The notes under the pieces: generated by a model
What the model was told of the DNA's origin: nothing
Seen by the model: only the letters and a program-made list of their open reading frames with translations
Database searches by the model: none
Position numbers and translations under genes: made by a program
In this document: positions 37,195 to 46,447 of the stretch, one piece after another
Numbering within the stretch: position 1 is the first letter of the stretch
How the letters are laid out: every line of letters begins with the position of its first letter
Assembly: GCA_900550585.1 (NCBI GenBank)
Contig: URST01000008.1
Coordinates: 1-47,223, forward strand
Length of the DNA stretch: 47,223 nucleotides
Direction: 5' to 3'
Source of the DNA: an uncultured Eubacteriales bacterium
GTDB taxonomy: Bacteria; Bacillota; Clostridia; Oscillospirales; Oscillospiraceae

Positions 37195-38904
37195 TTACTG
37201 CTTCTGCGCGGCGATCTGCTCGAGCAGGATCTTCTCCGCATACCCGCAGGCGCGCTGGACGGAGCCGGCCTCGAAGGGGTCGGACAGGCCCGCATAGCGC
37301 AGCGTCTCCAGATAGCTGCGGCTGCCGCCGGTCCTGCAGAGGTTGAGATAGTCCTGCCACGCGGCCTCCCGGTCCTCGGCGTACTTCTTCTTGAATTCCA
37401 TGGCGCCCATGGTGGTGAGGGTATAATTGATGTAATAGAAGGGATAGAGGAAGATGTGCAGCTTGTGGTACCAGTAGCCGCCGCGCTCCATGAAGGCGTT
37501 ATGGTCGTACCTGCGCCACGGCATGTACTTCTCCTCCAGCAGGTGCCACTGGTACGTCCGCTCCCTGGGGGTCAGTTCGGGATGGGCATAGCAGATGTGC
37601 TGGAACTCGTCCACCGCCACGCCGAAGGGCACGAAGGTCAGCGCCTCCTGCAGATGGGCGAAGCGGAACTTGTCGGCCTGATCGCCGAAGAACCACTCGG
37701 CGTAAGGATAGGCGAACTGCTCCATGGACATGGAGTGGATCTCCGCGATGTCGGTGGACTCGCTGTAATAGTCCGAAATGGGCTGGCTGCGCATGGCCAT
37801 ATAGCCCGCAAAGGCGTGGCCCAGCTCGTGGGTCAGCACCTGCATGTCGAAGATCGTGTGGTTGAAGCAGGAGAACACGAAGGGCGCCTTCAGGCTGGGC
37901 AGGCTGGTCATGTAGCCCGTGGACGCCTTGCCCGGCTTGTTCTGCAGGTCCATCAGCTCATGGTCGATCATGAAGTCGATAAATTCGCCGGTCTCCGGAC
38001 TGATCTCGTGGTACATCTTCTGCGCGGTCCTGACCATGAAGGCGTCATCGCCCGCAGGCTCGGCGTTGCCATCCGGGAACACCATCTTCTCGTCGTGCCA
38101 CATGACATGGTCGATGCCAAGGCGTCCGGCCTGCGCGTCATAGAGCTTCTGGCACAGCGGCACCAGAACGGTGCGCACCTGCTCGCGGAAGGAGGCCACC
38201 TCCTTTTCGCCGTAGTCCGTGCGGCCCTGCTCCAGATAGCCCACGGGGATGTAGTTCTCATAGCCCAGGTTTTTGCCCATCTGGTTGCGGATGCGGATCA
38301 GCTCGCTCCAGATCTCCTCCAGACGCGGCTCGTGTTCCTCGTAGAACCCGGCATATGCCTTGACGGCGGCGGCGCGCATGGCGCGGTCGGGATGCTCAAA
38401 GTACTTCTGCACGCCGTAGAGGTTCAGGGTCTTGCCGTCGAAGGGGATCTCGGCCGTGGCCATGATCTTCTGATACTCGTTGGTCAGGCGGCTCTCCTGC
38501 TGGCGCAGGGGGATGTTCTCCTCACAGAACAGTTTTTTCTGCAGATCCATGGAGACAAAATACTGCTTGCCGAACTCCCGCTCGATGTCCGCGCGGAACG
38601 GGCTGGACGCGATGGCTTCGCTGAGCGCCACCTCCCCGCCGCTGAGGGTGGGCAGCGTGTCCTGCAGATACCCGATCTCCGCCTCATAAAATTCGTCCCG
38701 CGTGTCCAGCGTGTGCCGGATGTGGGCAATGGAATACTGCGTGAAAAGCCGGCAGCTCTCCCGGTCGATCTCGAGGATCAGACGGCGCAGCGCGTCGTAG
38801 CTCTCCGCGTGCTCCACCGCCGCTTTCCATTGGGCCAGCTGTGCGCGGCGGGCCTCCAGGTCGGGGCGCTTGTACTCCAGTGTTGAAAATCTGTAATTTT
38901 CCAT
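37195..38904 (-). CDS. M3-family oligoendopeptidase
   Basis: The start at 38904 is preceded by AAGGAGG (12 nt away). The 569 residues show the zinc site HELGH (359-363) and the third ligand Glu in STDIAEIHSMSME. The helical N-terminal half and the C-terminal YINYTLTTMGAMEFKKKYAED region are typical of M3 (oligoendopeptidase F-like) enzymes, which cut peptides of moderate length in the cytoplasm. It has its own promoter and no visible T-rich terminator. Confidence 0.92.
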   Translation of the reverse strand: MENYRFSTLEYKRPDLEARRAQLAQWKAAVEHAESYDALRRLILEIDRESCRLFTQYSIAHIRHTLDTRDEFYEAEIGYLQDTLPTLSGGEVALSEAIASSPFRADIEREFGKQYFVSMDLQKKLFCEENIPLRQQESRLTNEYQKIMATAEIPFDGKTLNLYGVQKYFEHPDRAMRAAAVKAYAGFYEEHEPRLEEIWSELIRIRNQMGKNLGYENYIPVGYLEQGRTDYGEKEVASFREQVRTVLVPLCQKLYDAQAGRLGIDHVMWHDEKMVFPDGNAEPAGDDAFMVRTAQKMYHEISPETGEFIDFMIDHELMDLQNKPGKASTGYMTSLPSLKAPFVFSCFNHTIFDMQVLTHELGHAFAGYMAMRSQPISDYYSESTDIAEIHSMSMEQFAYPYAEWFFGDQADKFRFAHLQEALTFVPFGVAVDEFQHICYAHPELTPRERTYQWHLLEEKYMPWRRYDHNAFMERGGYWYHKLHIFLYPFYYINYTLTTMGAMEFKKKYAEDREAAWQDYLNLCRTGGSRSYLETLRYAGLSDPFEAGSVQRACGYAEKILLEQIAAQKQ

Positions 38905-38970
38905 AGCGTTCTTCGTCCTCCTTGTATAAAACCGTATGTTTTGAAACGTATGTTGCGTATCGTTTGTTTT

Positions 38971-38999
38971 ATTGTAGCCGTATTGCGCACGGATGTCAA
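38971..38999 (-). promoter_or_regulatory. Predicted promoter of the M3 oligopeptidase gene
   Basis: On the minus strand TTGACA, a 17-bp spacer and TACAAT. The leader includes the direct repeat AACATACG (minus strand of 38947-38954 and 38933-38940), 14 bp apart, possibly a regulator site. Confidence 0.75.
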
Positions 39000-39052
39000 C
39001 CGTTTTCGCATCCACCCTGTGCAGGCGGGTCAGCCCGGCGCGGGGCTTTTGC

Positions 39053-40021
39053 TCACCGGTATTTTGCCAGCACGGCGGCGCAGTAGTCCCGGAACTCCCG
39101 GCGGACGGCCTCCGGCCCCACCAGCTCCGCCTGTGTCCCCAACTGGAACAGCCAGCCGAAAAACGTGGGCCCCACCTCCACCGGCGCGGTGACGGCAATG
39201 CCGCCGGCCCCGTCGGGCCGCAGGTGCCCGGCCCCACCGAAGCGGTCCATCACCACGTTGATGAGCCCGCCGTCGAACCGGAGCTGCACCGTCTCCGTCC
39301 GGCCGTTGTACATGTCGAAGATGCTGCGGACATAGCGCCCCAGGTCGAAGCCCTCCGGCAGGGGGTCACGGTCGGTGTCCGTCACCGTCAGGCCCTCCAT
39401 CCGGTCCACCCGGTAGTGGCGGTAGTCGCTGATGGCCGGGTCGTAGGCCACCAGATAGTAGTGCCGGTCCACGCACAGCGCCACCGGGTTCGTCTCATAC
39501 AGCGCGCCGTCCCGGCGGTAGGCCTTGCCGCCCTCCGCCGTCCAGTCGAAGTAGCGGAACGTCACCTTTTTCCCGTCGTTGATGGCGGTGTTCAGTCCGT
39601 CGATGGCGTAGTACAGCTTTTCGTTGTGGGTCCTGACCCGGTCCATGACGTACACCTGCCGCCGCAGCTGGCGGGCGTTGGGCCGGCTGGTCAGCTGCTC
39701 CAGCTTGCTGATGAGGGCCATGCTCTTGCTCTGGGTCAGGAACGGTGAGGCCTGCACCACGTCGATGAGCAGCTTCAGCTCCGGCAGCTGGAAGTCCCGC
39801 TCCCCTAAAAAGTAGCCGTAGCTTTTGCCCTTCACCGACTGCACGTCCATGCCGTACACCCGCAGCAGTTCCAGATCGTCGTAAAGGCTCTTGCGCTCGG
39901 CACTGATGCCGCAGCCCGCCAGATAGGCGATCATGTCCTGCATGGTTTTTGGGTGCTGCTCGTCGGTCTGCTCCCGCAGATACCGCGCCAGGTACAGCAG
40001 CTTCAGCTTTTTGTTGGCCAT
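39053..40021 (-). CDS. WYL-domain transcriptional regulator
   Basis: The 322 residues have an N-terminal helix-turn-helix (KLLYLARYLREQTDEQHPKTMQDMIAYLAGCGISAERKSLYDDLELLR), then the WYL domain with the hallmark reading as HYYLVAYDPAISDYRHYRVDRM (about 205-225) and a C-terminal WCX-like domain. WYL regulators sense nucleotide or nucleic-acid ligands and control diverse genes, including defence and DNA-damage systems. Its neighbours here are a peptidase and polysaccharide genes, so no target can be assigned. Confidence 0.9.
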   Translation of the reverse strand: MANKKLKLLYLARYLREQTDEQHPKTMQDMIAYLAGCGISAERKSLYDDLELLRVYGMDVQSVKGKSYGYFLGERDFQLPELKLLIDVVQASPFLTQSKSMALISKLEQLTSRPNARQLRRQVYVMDRVRTHNEKLYYAIDGLNTAINDGKKVTFRYFDWTAEGGKAYRRDGALYETNPVALCVDRHYYLVAYDPAISDYRHYRVDRMEGLTVTDTDRDPLPEGFDLGRYVRSIFDMYNGRTETVQLRFDGGLINVVMDRFGGAGHLRPDGAGGIAVTAPVEVGPTFFGWLFQLGTQAELVGPEAVRREFRDYCAAVLAKYR

Positions 40022-40047
40022 GTCCGTCCCTCCCGCTCTTTTTTCCC

Positions 40048-40076
40048 ATTGTACCAGAGTTCCCGCCGGAAGAAAA
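40048..40076 (-). promoter_or_regulatory. Predicted promoter of the WYL regulator gene
   Basis: On the minus strand TTTTCT, a 17-bp spacer and TACAAT, 27 bp before the start codon; it is back-to-back with the promoter at 40098. Confidence 0.6.
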
Positions 40077-40097
40077 CCATCTTTTTCCGCTCCCTGC

Positions 40098-40126
40098 TTT
40101 ACACCGCCGCGGGAATGGGCTATAAT
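40098..40126 (+). promoter_or_regulatory. Strong predicted promoter of the flippase operon
   Basis: TTTACA (40098-40103), a 17-bp spacer and consensus TATAAT (40121-40126). The leader to the start codon is about 27 nt. Confidence 0.8.
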
Positions 40127-40159
40127 GAAGTGTCATTGCGCGAAAAAGGAGGTGGAGCG

Positions 40160-41674
40160 GTGAAGGTGAACCAGATACGGGCAGGCGCCGTGCTGTCCTA
40201 TGTGTCCATGGCGCTGAGCACCATCATCTCGCTGGTCTACACGCCCATCATGCTGAACCGGCTGGGCGACAGCGAGTTCGGCGTCTATCAGGCCGTCCTG
40301 CCCATCATCAGCTATCTGAACCTGCTGAGCTTCGGGCTGGGCAGCGCCTATATCCGCTACTACTCCCGGTTCCGCGCCGCCGGGGACAAGAGAGGCTGTG
40401 CCAAGCTCAACGGCATGTTCCTCGTCACCTATCTGGTGCTGGGCGCGGCGGTGCTGGCCATCGGCTTCGGCCTGTCCTACTGCGATGTCATCTTCGGCAA
40501 GAAGCTGACGGCGGAGGAGATCGCGCTGGCGGAAAAGCTGCTGCGGATCATGACGGTGAACGCCGCGCTGACGTTCCCCATCAGCGTCTTTGAGTCCCAC
40601 GTCACCATCAACGAGCGATATCTGTTCCAGAAGATCGTGGCCATGGGCAAGCAGGTGCTCAATCCCCTCATTATGATCCCCCTGCTGATCATCGGCTACC
40701 GCTCCGTGACGCTGACGGTGGTGTCCCTGATCTTCACCATCCTCAGCGGCATCCTGAACATCGGCTACTGCCTGACAAAGCTGCGGATGCCCTTCTCCTT
40801 CCGGCGGTACGATTTCGGCCTGCTCCGGGAGATGCTGGGCTTTACGCTGTACGTCTTTATCGGCATCGTGGTGGATAACTTCAACTGGGCCATCGACCGG
40901 CAGCTGCTCATGTGGTTCCAGGGCTCCACCGCCGTCACGGTCTACACTATCGCCGCTCAGCTCAATATGTTCTATCTGGCCTTCGGCAACGCCATCTCCA
41001 ATGTGATGACGCCGCGGGTGCACCGGCTGGTGGCGGAAAACGCCCCCATGCGCACGCTGGACGCGCTGTTCACGCGGGTGGGCCGCCTGCAGTTCATCCT
41101 GCTGGCCGGGATCTTCCTGGGCTTTGTGGCCGTCGGCCAGTCCTTCGTGGTGCTGTGGGGCGGCGATGAGAAGTTCGCCGTGGACTACTGGACCACGCTG
41201 CTGCTGTTCTTCTCCTGCCTGTGGACCAACGTGCAGACCGTGGGCATCGAGATACAGCGGGCCAAGAACATGCACAAGTTCCGCTCGCTGGTCTATCTGG
41301 GCGTGGCGCTGGGCAACGCGGCCATCTCCATCCCCCTGTGCATCAAGTGGGAGGGACTGGGCGCCGCCATCGGCACGGCCGTCGCCACACTGATCGGCAA
41401 TGTGATCCTGATGAACTGGTACTACTACCGCCGCATCGGCCTGAACATCCCCGCCTTCTGGCGGCACATTTTCCACCTGATGCCGGCCATGCTGCTGCCC
41501 GCCGCCACGGCGGTGCTGCTGGCCGTGAAGGTACACCCCACCACCTACTGGCAGCTGATCCCGCCGGGACTGATCTTCGTGGCGGTCTACGCCGTGTGCA
41601 TGTGGCTATTCGGCCTGAACCGCTATGAGCGGGGCCTTGTCACCGCGCCGCTGCGCCGTATTTTCCGCCGCTGA
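40160..41674 (+). CDS. Polysaccharide flippase (MVF/Wzx-type)
   Basis: The start is GTG 40160 with AAGGAGGTG 6 nt upstream; longer in-frame extensions have no ribosome site. The 504 residues carry about 14 membrane helices and resemble oligosaccharide flippases (VNQIRAGAVLSYVSMALSTIISLVYTPIMLNRLGDSEFGVYQ, a Wzx-like start). It probably moves a lipid-linked sugar across the membrane. It is followed 18 nt later by an ATP-grasp gene. No glycosyltransferase genes are nearby, which is unusual for a surface-polysaccharide cluster. Confidence 0.85.
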   Translation: MKVNQIRAGAVLSYVSMALSTIISLVYTPIMLNRLGDSEFGVYQAVLPIISYLNLLSFGLGSAYIRYYSRFRAAGDKRGCAKLNGMFLVTYLVLGAAVLAIGFGLSYCDVIFGKKLTAEEIALAEKLLRIMTVNAALTFPISVFESHVTINERYLFQKIVAMGKQVLNPLIMIPLLIIGYRSVTLTVVSLIFTILSGILNIGYCLTKLRMPFSFRRYDFGLLREMLGFTLYVFIGIVVDNFNWAIDRQLLMWFQGSTAVTVYTIAAQLNMFYLAFGNAISNVMTPRVHRLVAENAPMRTLDALFTRVGRLQFILLAGIFLGFVAVGQSFVVLWGGDEKFAVDYWTTLLLFFSCLWTNVQTVGIEIQRAKNMHKFRSLVYLGVALGNAAISIPLCIKWEGLGAAIGTAVATLIGNVILMNWYYYRRIGLNIPAFWRHIFHLMPAMLLPAATAVLLAVKVHPTTYWQLIPPGLIFVAVYAVCMWLFGLNRYERGLVTAPLRRIFRR

Positions 41675-41692
41675 CCGAAAGGAGCGTCTTTT

Positions 41693-42703
41693 ATGCCCAA
41701 CATCAAGTATATCGCCCGCGTCCTCACCGGCGTCCGCTGGAAGAAGCTGTCCCACATGCTGGACGTGGTACACGACAAGTGCGGCCAGAGCCGGGTACAC
41801 ACGTTCTTCGACATCCTGTGGTGCGCCGCGCGGTACGGCGCCGGGTACTACGACTACGTTATGTACGGCTTCTACGACCTCACCGGCAGGCAGCGGGACA
41901 CCTATCTCACCCGCGTGCGCAACCGGAAGGTCTTTGAACTGATGAACGACCCCGCCTACAACGACGATTTTGACGACAAGCTGAAGTTCAACGAGACGTT
42001 CCGGGCCTACCTGCACCGGGAAACACTGAACGGTGAGACGGCCACGGAGCAGCAGATGGCGGATTTCGTGGCGGGGCAGGAATACATCTTCGCCAAGATC
42101 AACCATGGCGACAGCGGCCGGGGCGTGGAACGCCTGCGGGTGGCGGATTTCGACTCCCCCGCCGCCATGCTGGCCTACATCCGGGAGAAAAAGATGGTGG
42201 TGCTGGAGCACCAGCTCATCCAGCACCCGGACATGGCGCGGCTCCATCCCGGCAGCGTCAACACCATGCGCATCCTCACCGACAACGTGAAGGGAAACGT
42301 GACCATCGCCTACATCATCGTGAAGATGGGCACCGGCGACAGCGTGTGCGACAACTCCGGGCAGGGCGGCATCCTGGCCCGGGTGGACGTGGACACCGGA
42401 CGCATCACCACCCCCGCCACCGACGACTATTTCAACCTCTACGACAAGCACCCGGATACCGGCATCCCGCTGGTGGGCTATCAGCTGCCCATGGTGCCGG
42501 AGGCCATCGCTCTGGCCAAGGAGGCGGCCCAGGTGTTCCCCGGCATGGGGCATGTGGGCTGGGACATGGCCATCACGCCGGACGGCCCCGCCATCATCGA
42601 GGGCAACAACTTCCCCGGTACCGACCTGTGCCAGCTGGCCCCCCTGTGGCCGGAAAAGACCGGCCTGTGGCCCTATTACAAGCGGATATTGAACTTGAAA
42701 TAA
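41693..42703 (+). CDS. ATP-grasp protein of the sugar-transfer-associated type
   Basis: The 336 residues contain an ATP-grasp fold with nucleotide- and metal-binding segments (KINHGDSGRGVERLR, near 140; VNTMRILTD; GWDMAITPDGPAIIEGN near 290). The layout fits the sugar-transfer-associated ATP-grasp family, found near polysaccharide genes, thought to ligate a carboxylate to an amine or sugar. The substrate is unknown. It lies between the flippase and a flavin-binding protein in one operon, with GAAAGGAG before the ATG. Confidence 0.82.
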   Translation: MPNIKYIARVLTGVRWKKLSHMLDVVHDKCGQSRVHTFFDILWCAARYGAGYYDYVMYGFYDLTGRQRDTYLTRVRNRKVFELMNDPAYNDDFDDKLKFNETFRAYLHRETLNGETATEQQMADFVAGQEYIFAKINHGDSGRGVERLRVADFDSPAAMLAYIREKKMVVLEHQLIQHPDMARLHPGSVNTMRILTDNVKGNVTIAYIIVKMGTGDSVCDNSGQGGILARVDVDTGRITTPATDDYFNLYDKHPDTGIPLVGYQLPMVPEAIALAKEAAQVFPGMGHVGWDMAITPDGPAIIEGNNFPGTDLCQLAPLWPEKTGLWPYYKRILNLK

Positions 42704-42716
42704 GGAGGATACCACC

Positions 42717-43214
42717 ATGCGCAGAAAAGACCGTGAACGGGACGAGGCCTTCGCCTGGGAGGTGCTGAAAAGCGCGCCCTACGCCGCGCTGTCCATGACC
42801 GGGCAGGACGGCACGCCCTACTGCGTGCCCATCAACCATGTGGTGGACGAGACGTACAGGGTGCTGTACTTCCACTGCGCCGGTGCGGGCGAGAAGTGGC
42901 AGCTGCTGGAAAAGGAGCCGCCCGTGTGCCTTACCGCCGTGTCCCGCATGTCCATCGTCCCCAACGAATTCGAGACGTCCTACGACTCCGCCGTGGTGCG
43001 GGGACAGGCGCAGGTAGTCACCGACGACGGAGAGCGCACCAAGGCGCTGCTTCTGCTGGTGGAGGCGCTGGACCCCAAGGGCATGGGCGGTCTGGCCGCC
43101 TGCATGGACCGGTGCTTCGCCGCCACGAAGATCGTGAAGATCGTCCCCCGGGAGATCACCGGCAAGCAGGCCCATCCCATGCCCAAGCCCGCCGCCGGCT
43201 GCGGGAATCACTGA
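42717..43214 (+). CDS. Pyridoxamine-5'-phosphate-oxidase-like flavin-binding protein
   Basis: The 165-residue protein has the split-barrel flavin-binding fold (PYAALSMTGQDGTPYCVPINHVVDETYRVLYFHCAGAGEKWQLL), as in NimA-type nitroimidazole-resistance proteins and other FMN-binding reductases. The C-terminal segment carries CMDRCF and IVKIVPREITGKQAHPMP. Function: probably a flavin-linked reductase of unknown substrate. TAAGGAGG precedes the start 14 nt after the ATP-grasp stop. Confidence 0.82.
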   Translation: MRRKDRERDEAFAWEVLKSAPYAALSMTGQDGTPYCVPINHVVDETYRVLYFHCAGAGEKWQLLEKEPPVCLTAVSRMSIVPNEFETSYDSAVVRGQAQVVTDDGERTKALLLLVEALDPKGMGGLAACMDRCFAATKIVKIVPREITGKQAHPMPKPAAGCGNH

Positions 43215-43217
43215 GTA

Positions 43218-43262
43218 CATAAAAAGAACGCTGTTCCCCATGGGAACAGCGTTCTTTTTATG
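43218..43262. terminator. Bidirectional terminator between convergent genes
   Basis: A stem of about 20 bp (AAAAAGAACGCTGTTCCC, 43221-43238, with its complement) flanked by CATAAAAA and TTTTTATG; it starts just after the flavin-binding gene and overlaps the stop of the opposite gene. Confidence 0.9.
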
Positions 43263-43803
43263 CCTCTGTCTGTGCAGGCGCCTCCGGTGCCTCCGCCTGT
43301 ACCGGCTCCTCCGCCGGCATCTCCGGCGTCACAGCCGGTGCGTCCGCGGCAGGCTCGTCCACTGTGGGAACGGCTTCCGCCGGCGGCTCCATCTGCTCCT
43401 GACGGGCGTTCTCCCGTGCCGCAGCCTCGGCGGCAGCGGCCTCCGCCGCCCGCCGCTGGTTTTCCGCACGGTTGGCGGCCTTCTCCTCCCGCCGGGCATC
43501 GGCAGCGGCGAAGAACGCCCGCACCAGTGCCAGCAGCGTGAAGAACGCCGCGATACCGACGCCCACCCAGCCGGCAGGCCGGATCTGGTAAAAGTCACGG
43601 ATGGTGAAATACTCGTCGTACATGCCCAGATAGTACAGGGCAATAGCGCCCACCGCGCACACGATGGCCAGCAGCAGCTTCAGCACCGCCTTGAACCGGT
43701 GCTTTTTCCGCCCGGCGAAATACGCGATGACCAGCACCGCCGCCGCCAGAAACAGGCCCGGCGACTGGCAGCAGAGGATGTAGCCCAGTGTCTTGTCCAG
43801 CAT
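43258..43803 (-). CDS. Membrane protein with an Ala/Glu-rich tail
   Basis: The 181-residue protein has three hydrophobic segments (about 12-30, 40-60, 78-100), followed by a long Ala/Glu/Arg helix (100-145, coiled-coil-like) and a Pro/Glu/Ala-rich disordered tail. No family is recognised. It follows the hydantoinase gene by 17 nt and is probably co-transcribed with it. GGGAGGGT precedes the start. Confidence 0.7.
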   Translation of the reverse strand: MLDKTLGYILCCQSPGLFLAAAVLVIAYFAGRKKHRFKAVLKLLLAIVCAVGAIALYYLGMYDEYFTIRDFYQIRPAGWVGVGIAAFFTLLALVRAFFAAADARREEKAANRAENQRRAAEAAAAEAAARENARQEQMEPPAEAVPTVDEPAADAPAVTPEMPAEEPVQAEAPEAPAQTEA

Positions 43804-43820
43804 CGTCTATACCCTCCCGC

Positions 43821-45197
43821 TTACAGGCAGCACTTGCCGCGCCGGATGTACTGTCCGTCCGGGCCTGCCAGCACGCGGCCCTCGTTGACGGCCAGCTTGC
43901 CCCGCAGCCACACCTGCTTGATGGAGCCCTTGGTCACCACACCCTCATAGGGGTTGTAGTCCGCCGCGCCCACCATGTCCTCGGCACGGAGGACATGGTC
44001 CGCCGCCGGGTCGTACACCACGATGTCCGCGTCCGCACCCTCGGCGATGATGCCCTTGCGGGGGAACATGCCGTACAGCTTGGCGGGGTTCTCCGCCAGC
44101 ACGCGGCACATGGCGGCAAGGCTGATCTTCCGGGTGGTCACGCCGAAGGTGTACAGCAGCTCGCCCCGTGTCTCCACGCCGGGCAGGCCGCCGGGGATGG
44201 CGGTGAAATCCTCCTTCCCCGCCAGCTTCTGGGTGGTGGTGAAGCTGCAGTGGTCGGTGGACACCGTCTGCACCTCGCCCCGGCGGATGGCCTGCCACAG
44301 GGCCCTGCGGTCCGCCGCCTTGCGGATGGGCGGCGCGCAGACGTACTTGGCCGCCTGTAACCAGTCCTCGTTGTCGTACACGCTGTCGTCCAGAATAAGG
44401 TACTGGGGGCACGTCTCCACATACACCTTCTGGCCCCGGCGCCGGGCCGCTTCGATCTCCCGCAGCGCCGCCGCGTTGGTGGTATGTACGATCACCACCG
44501 GGATGTCCACGGCCTCGGCAATGTGCAGCAGACGGCCCACGGCCTCCGCCTCCAGAAAGTCCGGCCGCGTCCGGGGATGGCAGCCCACGCTGCCCTGCTC
44601 ACCGGCGGCCTTCTTCTCCTCAATGAGGGCGTCGATGACCCCGGCGTTCTCGCAGTGTACGCCGCAGATGCCGCCCTTTTCCTTCAGCTTCTTCAGAGCC
44701 TTGTACATCAGCTTGTCGCCGATCATCATGGCCGGGTACGTCATGTACATCTTGAAGGAGGAGATGCCCTCGGCGTACATGTCGTCGATCTCGCTTTCGA
44801 TGGTGTCGTTCCAGTCGTCGATGGTCATGTGGAAGCCGTAGTCGCAGGCGCACCTGCCGTCCGCTTTCTCATGCCACAGCCGCAGACCGTCGTGGAGCGT
44901 CTCGCCCTTGTTGGGGCAGGCGAAATCCACCACCGTGGTGGTGCCGCCCCGCAGCGCCGCCCGGGAGCCGGAGGCGAAGTCGTCCGCCGTGGTGGTATTG
45001 CACACATCCAGATCAAAATGGGTGTGGGCGTCGATGAAGCCGGGCATCAGCAGCATGCCGGCGGCGTCCACCACCTGCGCATCGTCCACATGGATGTCGC
45101 GGGCCACACGCCGGATCTTCTCGCCGTCCACCAGCACATCCGCCCGCCGCGTGCCCTTGCCGGACACCACCGTGCCGTTCTTGAATAATACTCTCAT
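43821..45197 (-). CDS. hydA: Dihydropyrimidinase/hydantoinase
   Basis: The start at 45197 has AGGAGG upstream; the frame extends further without a site. The 458 residues show the amidohydrolase dinuclear metal set: H58 and H60 in DAHTH, the carboxylated lysine K149 in SSFKMYMTYP, H181 in GVHCENAG, H238 in VHTTNAA and D315 in STDHC. It hydrolyses cyclic diamides such as dihydropyrimidines or hydantoins. In anaerobes hydA often sits with ygfK, ssnA and xdhD in purine-degradation clusters; here ygfK lies two genes away. It has its own strong promoter. Confidence 0.93.
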   Translation of the reverse strand: MRVLFKNGTVVSGKGTRRADVLVDGEKIRRVARDIHVDDAQVVDAAGMLLMPGFIDAHTHFDLDVCNTTTADDFASGSRAALRGGTTTVVDFACPNKGETLHDGLRLWHEKADGRCACDYGFHMTIDDWNDTIESEIDDMYAEGISSFKMYMTYPAMMIGDKLMYKALKKLKEKGGICGVHCENAGVIDALIEEKKAAGEQGSVGCHPRTRPDFLEAEAVGRLLHIAEAVDIPVVIVHTTNAAALREIEAARRRGQKVYVETCPQYLILDDSVYDNEDWLQAAKYVCAPPIRKAADRRALWQAIRRGEVQTVSTDHCSFTTTQKLAGKEDFTAIPGGLPGVETRGELLYTFGVTTRKISLAAMCRVLAENPAKLYGMFPRKGIIAEGADADIVVYDPAADHVLRAEDMVGAADYNPYEGVVTKGSIKQVWLRGKLAVNEGRVLAGPDGQYIRRGKCCL

Positions 45198-45234
45198 CCC
45201 GGTGCCTCCTGTCCTCTTTTGTAGGTTTGGCGCT

Positions 45235-45263
45235 ATTATAGCACCTTCTTTTCCCGGTGGCAA
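45235..45263 (-). promoter_or_regulatory. Strong predicted promoter of hydA
   Basis: On the minus strand TTGCCA, a 17-bp spacer and consensus TATAAT, 38 nt before the start codon and directly after the YtvI-like gene's stop. Confidence 0.8.
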
Positions 45264-46325
45264 CTACCTCCAAAGCCGGATATAGCCCCCATCGTGGAGC
45301 TGCTTGACCAACAGCAGAAGAACGGGCGAGAGCACCATCCCCGCCACACCCATGGCGCAGAAGCCCACATACATGGCCGCCAGCGACGCCAGCGGCGGCA
45401 AACCCGCCTGCGCCGCCACCAGCTTCGGCTCCAGCACGCTGCGCACCACGGAGATCACCGCGAACAGCGCCAGCAGCGCGACGCCCTTGGGCACGTTTCC
45501 CAGCAGGCACTCCACCGCCGCCCACGGCACCAGCACCGTCCCCGTCCCGAACACCGGCAGCGCGTCGATCAGCGCGATCAGCGCCGCCAGCAGCAGGGCG
45601 TACTCCTGCCGCATCAGCAGCAGACCCGCCAGCAGCTGGCAGAACGTCACCGCCAACAGGATGCACTCTGCCTTCAGCCACTTGCCCAGCGTGGCAAACA
45701 CATTGGCCTTCACGCCCCGGGCACAGGCCAGTCCCGGCCCCAGCTGCCGCCGGAAAAAGCCCATCACCTCCGGGTAGGCGCTGAGGGTGAAGAACACCGC
45801 CAGCACCGTGGTGCCGCAGGCCAGCAGGATCTGGGGCAGCGCGCTCATGGCCCGGCCCGCCCCCTGCAGAACGGCAGAGGATACCTGTCCCGCCAGGCGC
45901 GCCGCCTCCTCCGGAAAGGAGGACAGCAGCTCGCGGGCCGCCCGGCCCACGCCCTCCGGGCAGGCGGCGCAGAAGCTCTCCAGCCGCCGCTCCAGCGAGG
46001 CCAGCGTGTCCGGCAGCGCCGCCAGCAGCTCCGGCAGGGACGACACCAGCGCCACCGCCTGCTCCACCACCTGCACCGCCAGCACGATGAGCACCGCCAG
46101 CACACCGCCCACCAGCACCAGCGTCAGCACCGCCGCCGTAAAGCCCCGCCGCAGGTGCAGCCGCCGGCGGGCCGCCTCGATCAGCGGTTCCAGCAGCGCC
46201 GCCGCCCCCAGCGCCAGCAGGAACGGCAGCAGCCATACCAGCGCGTACCGCAGCGCCAGCCAGCCCACGCCGGCCACCGCCGCCCACCAGAGCAGCCGGA
46301 AAAGCAGCTCTCTCCGCCGTTCCAT
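45264..46325 (-). CDS. AI-2E-transporter-family membrane protein (YtvI-like)
   Basis: The start at 46325 follows AAAAAGGAGG. The 353 residues have seven or more membrane helices and the family's conserved blocks (LIDALPVFGTGTVLVPWAAVECLLGN; VVRSVLEPKLVAAQAGLPPLASLAAMYVGFCAMGVAGMVLSPVLLLLVKQL). In sporulating Firmicutes such proteins include YtvI of the sporulation membrane set; other members are AI-2 or lipid exporters, so function is not certain. A likely independent gene, as hydA has its own promoter. Confidence 0.85.
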   Translation of the reverse strand: MERRRELLFRLLWWAAVAGVGWLALRYALVWLLPFLLALGAAALLEPLIEAARRRLHLRRGFTAAVLTLVLVGGVLAVLIVLAVQVVEQAVALVSSLPELLAALPDTLASLERRLESFCAACPEGVGRAARELLSSFPEEAARLAGQVSSAVLQGAGRAMSALPQILLACGTTVLAVFFTLSAYPEVMGFFRRQLGPGLACARGVKANVFATLGKWLKAECILLAVTFCQLLAGLLLMRQEYALLLAALIALIDALPVFGTGTVLVPWAAVECLLGNVPKGVALLALFAVISVVRSVLEPKLVAAQAGLPPLASLAAMYVGFCAMGVAGMVLSPVLLLLVKQLHDGGYIRLWR

Positions 46326-46367
46326 GCAGTCCGCCTCCTTTTTCACAGTTTTTTTACAAAATTTTTC

Positions 46368-46396
46368 TTGTCTTTTTCGCTTTACCGTGATAATAT
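46368..46396 (+). promoter_or_regulatory. Predicted promoter of the ACT-domain gene
   Basis: TTGTCT (46368-46373), a 17-bp spacer and TAATAT (46391-46396). It lies between divergent genes. Confidence 0.6.
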
Positions 46397-46447
46397 AACT
46401 CATATTTGACAAATGTGCACATCACGCGGACAATCCGGGAGGAAGCT

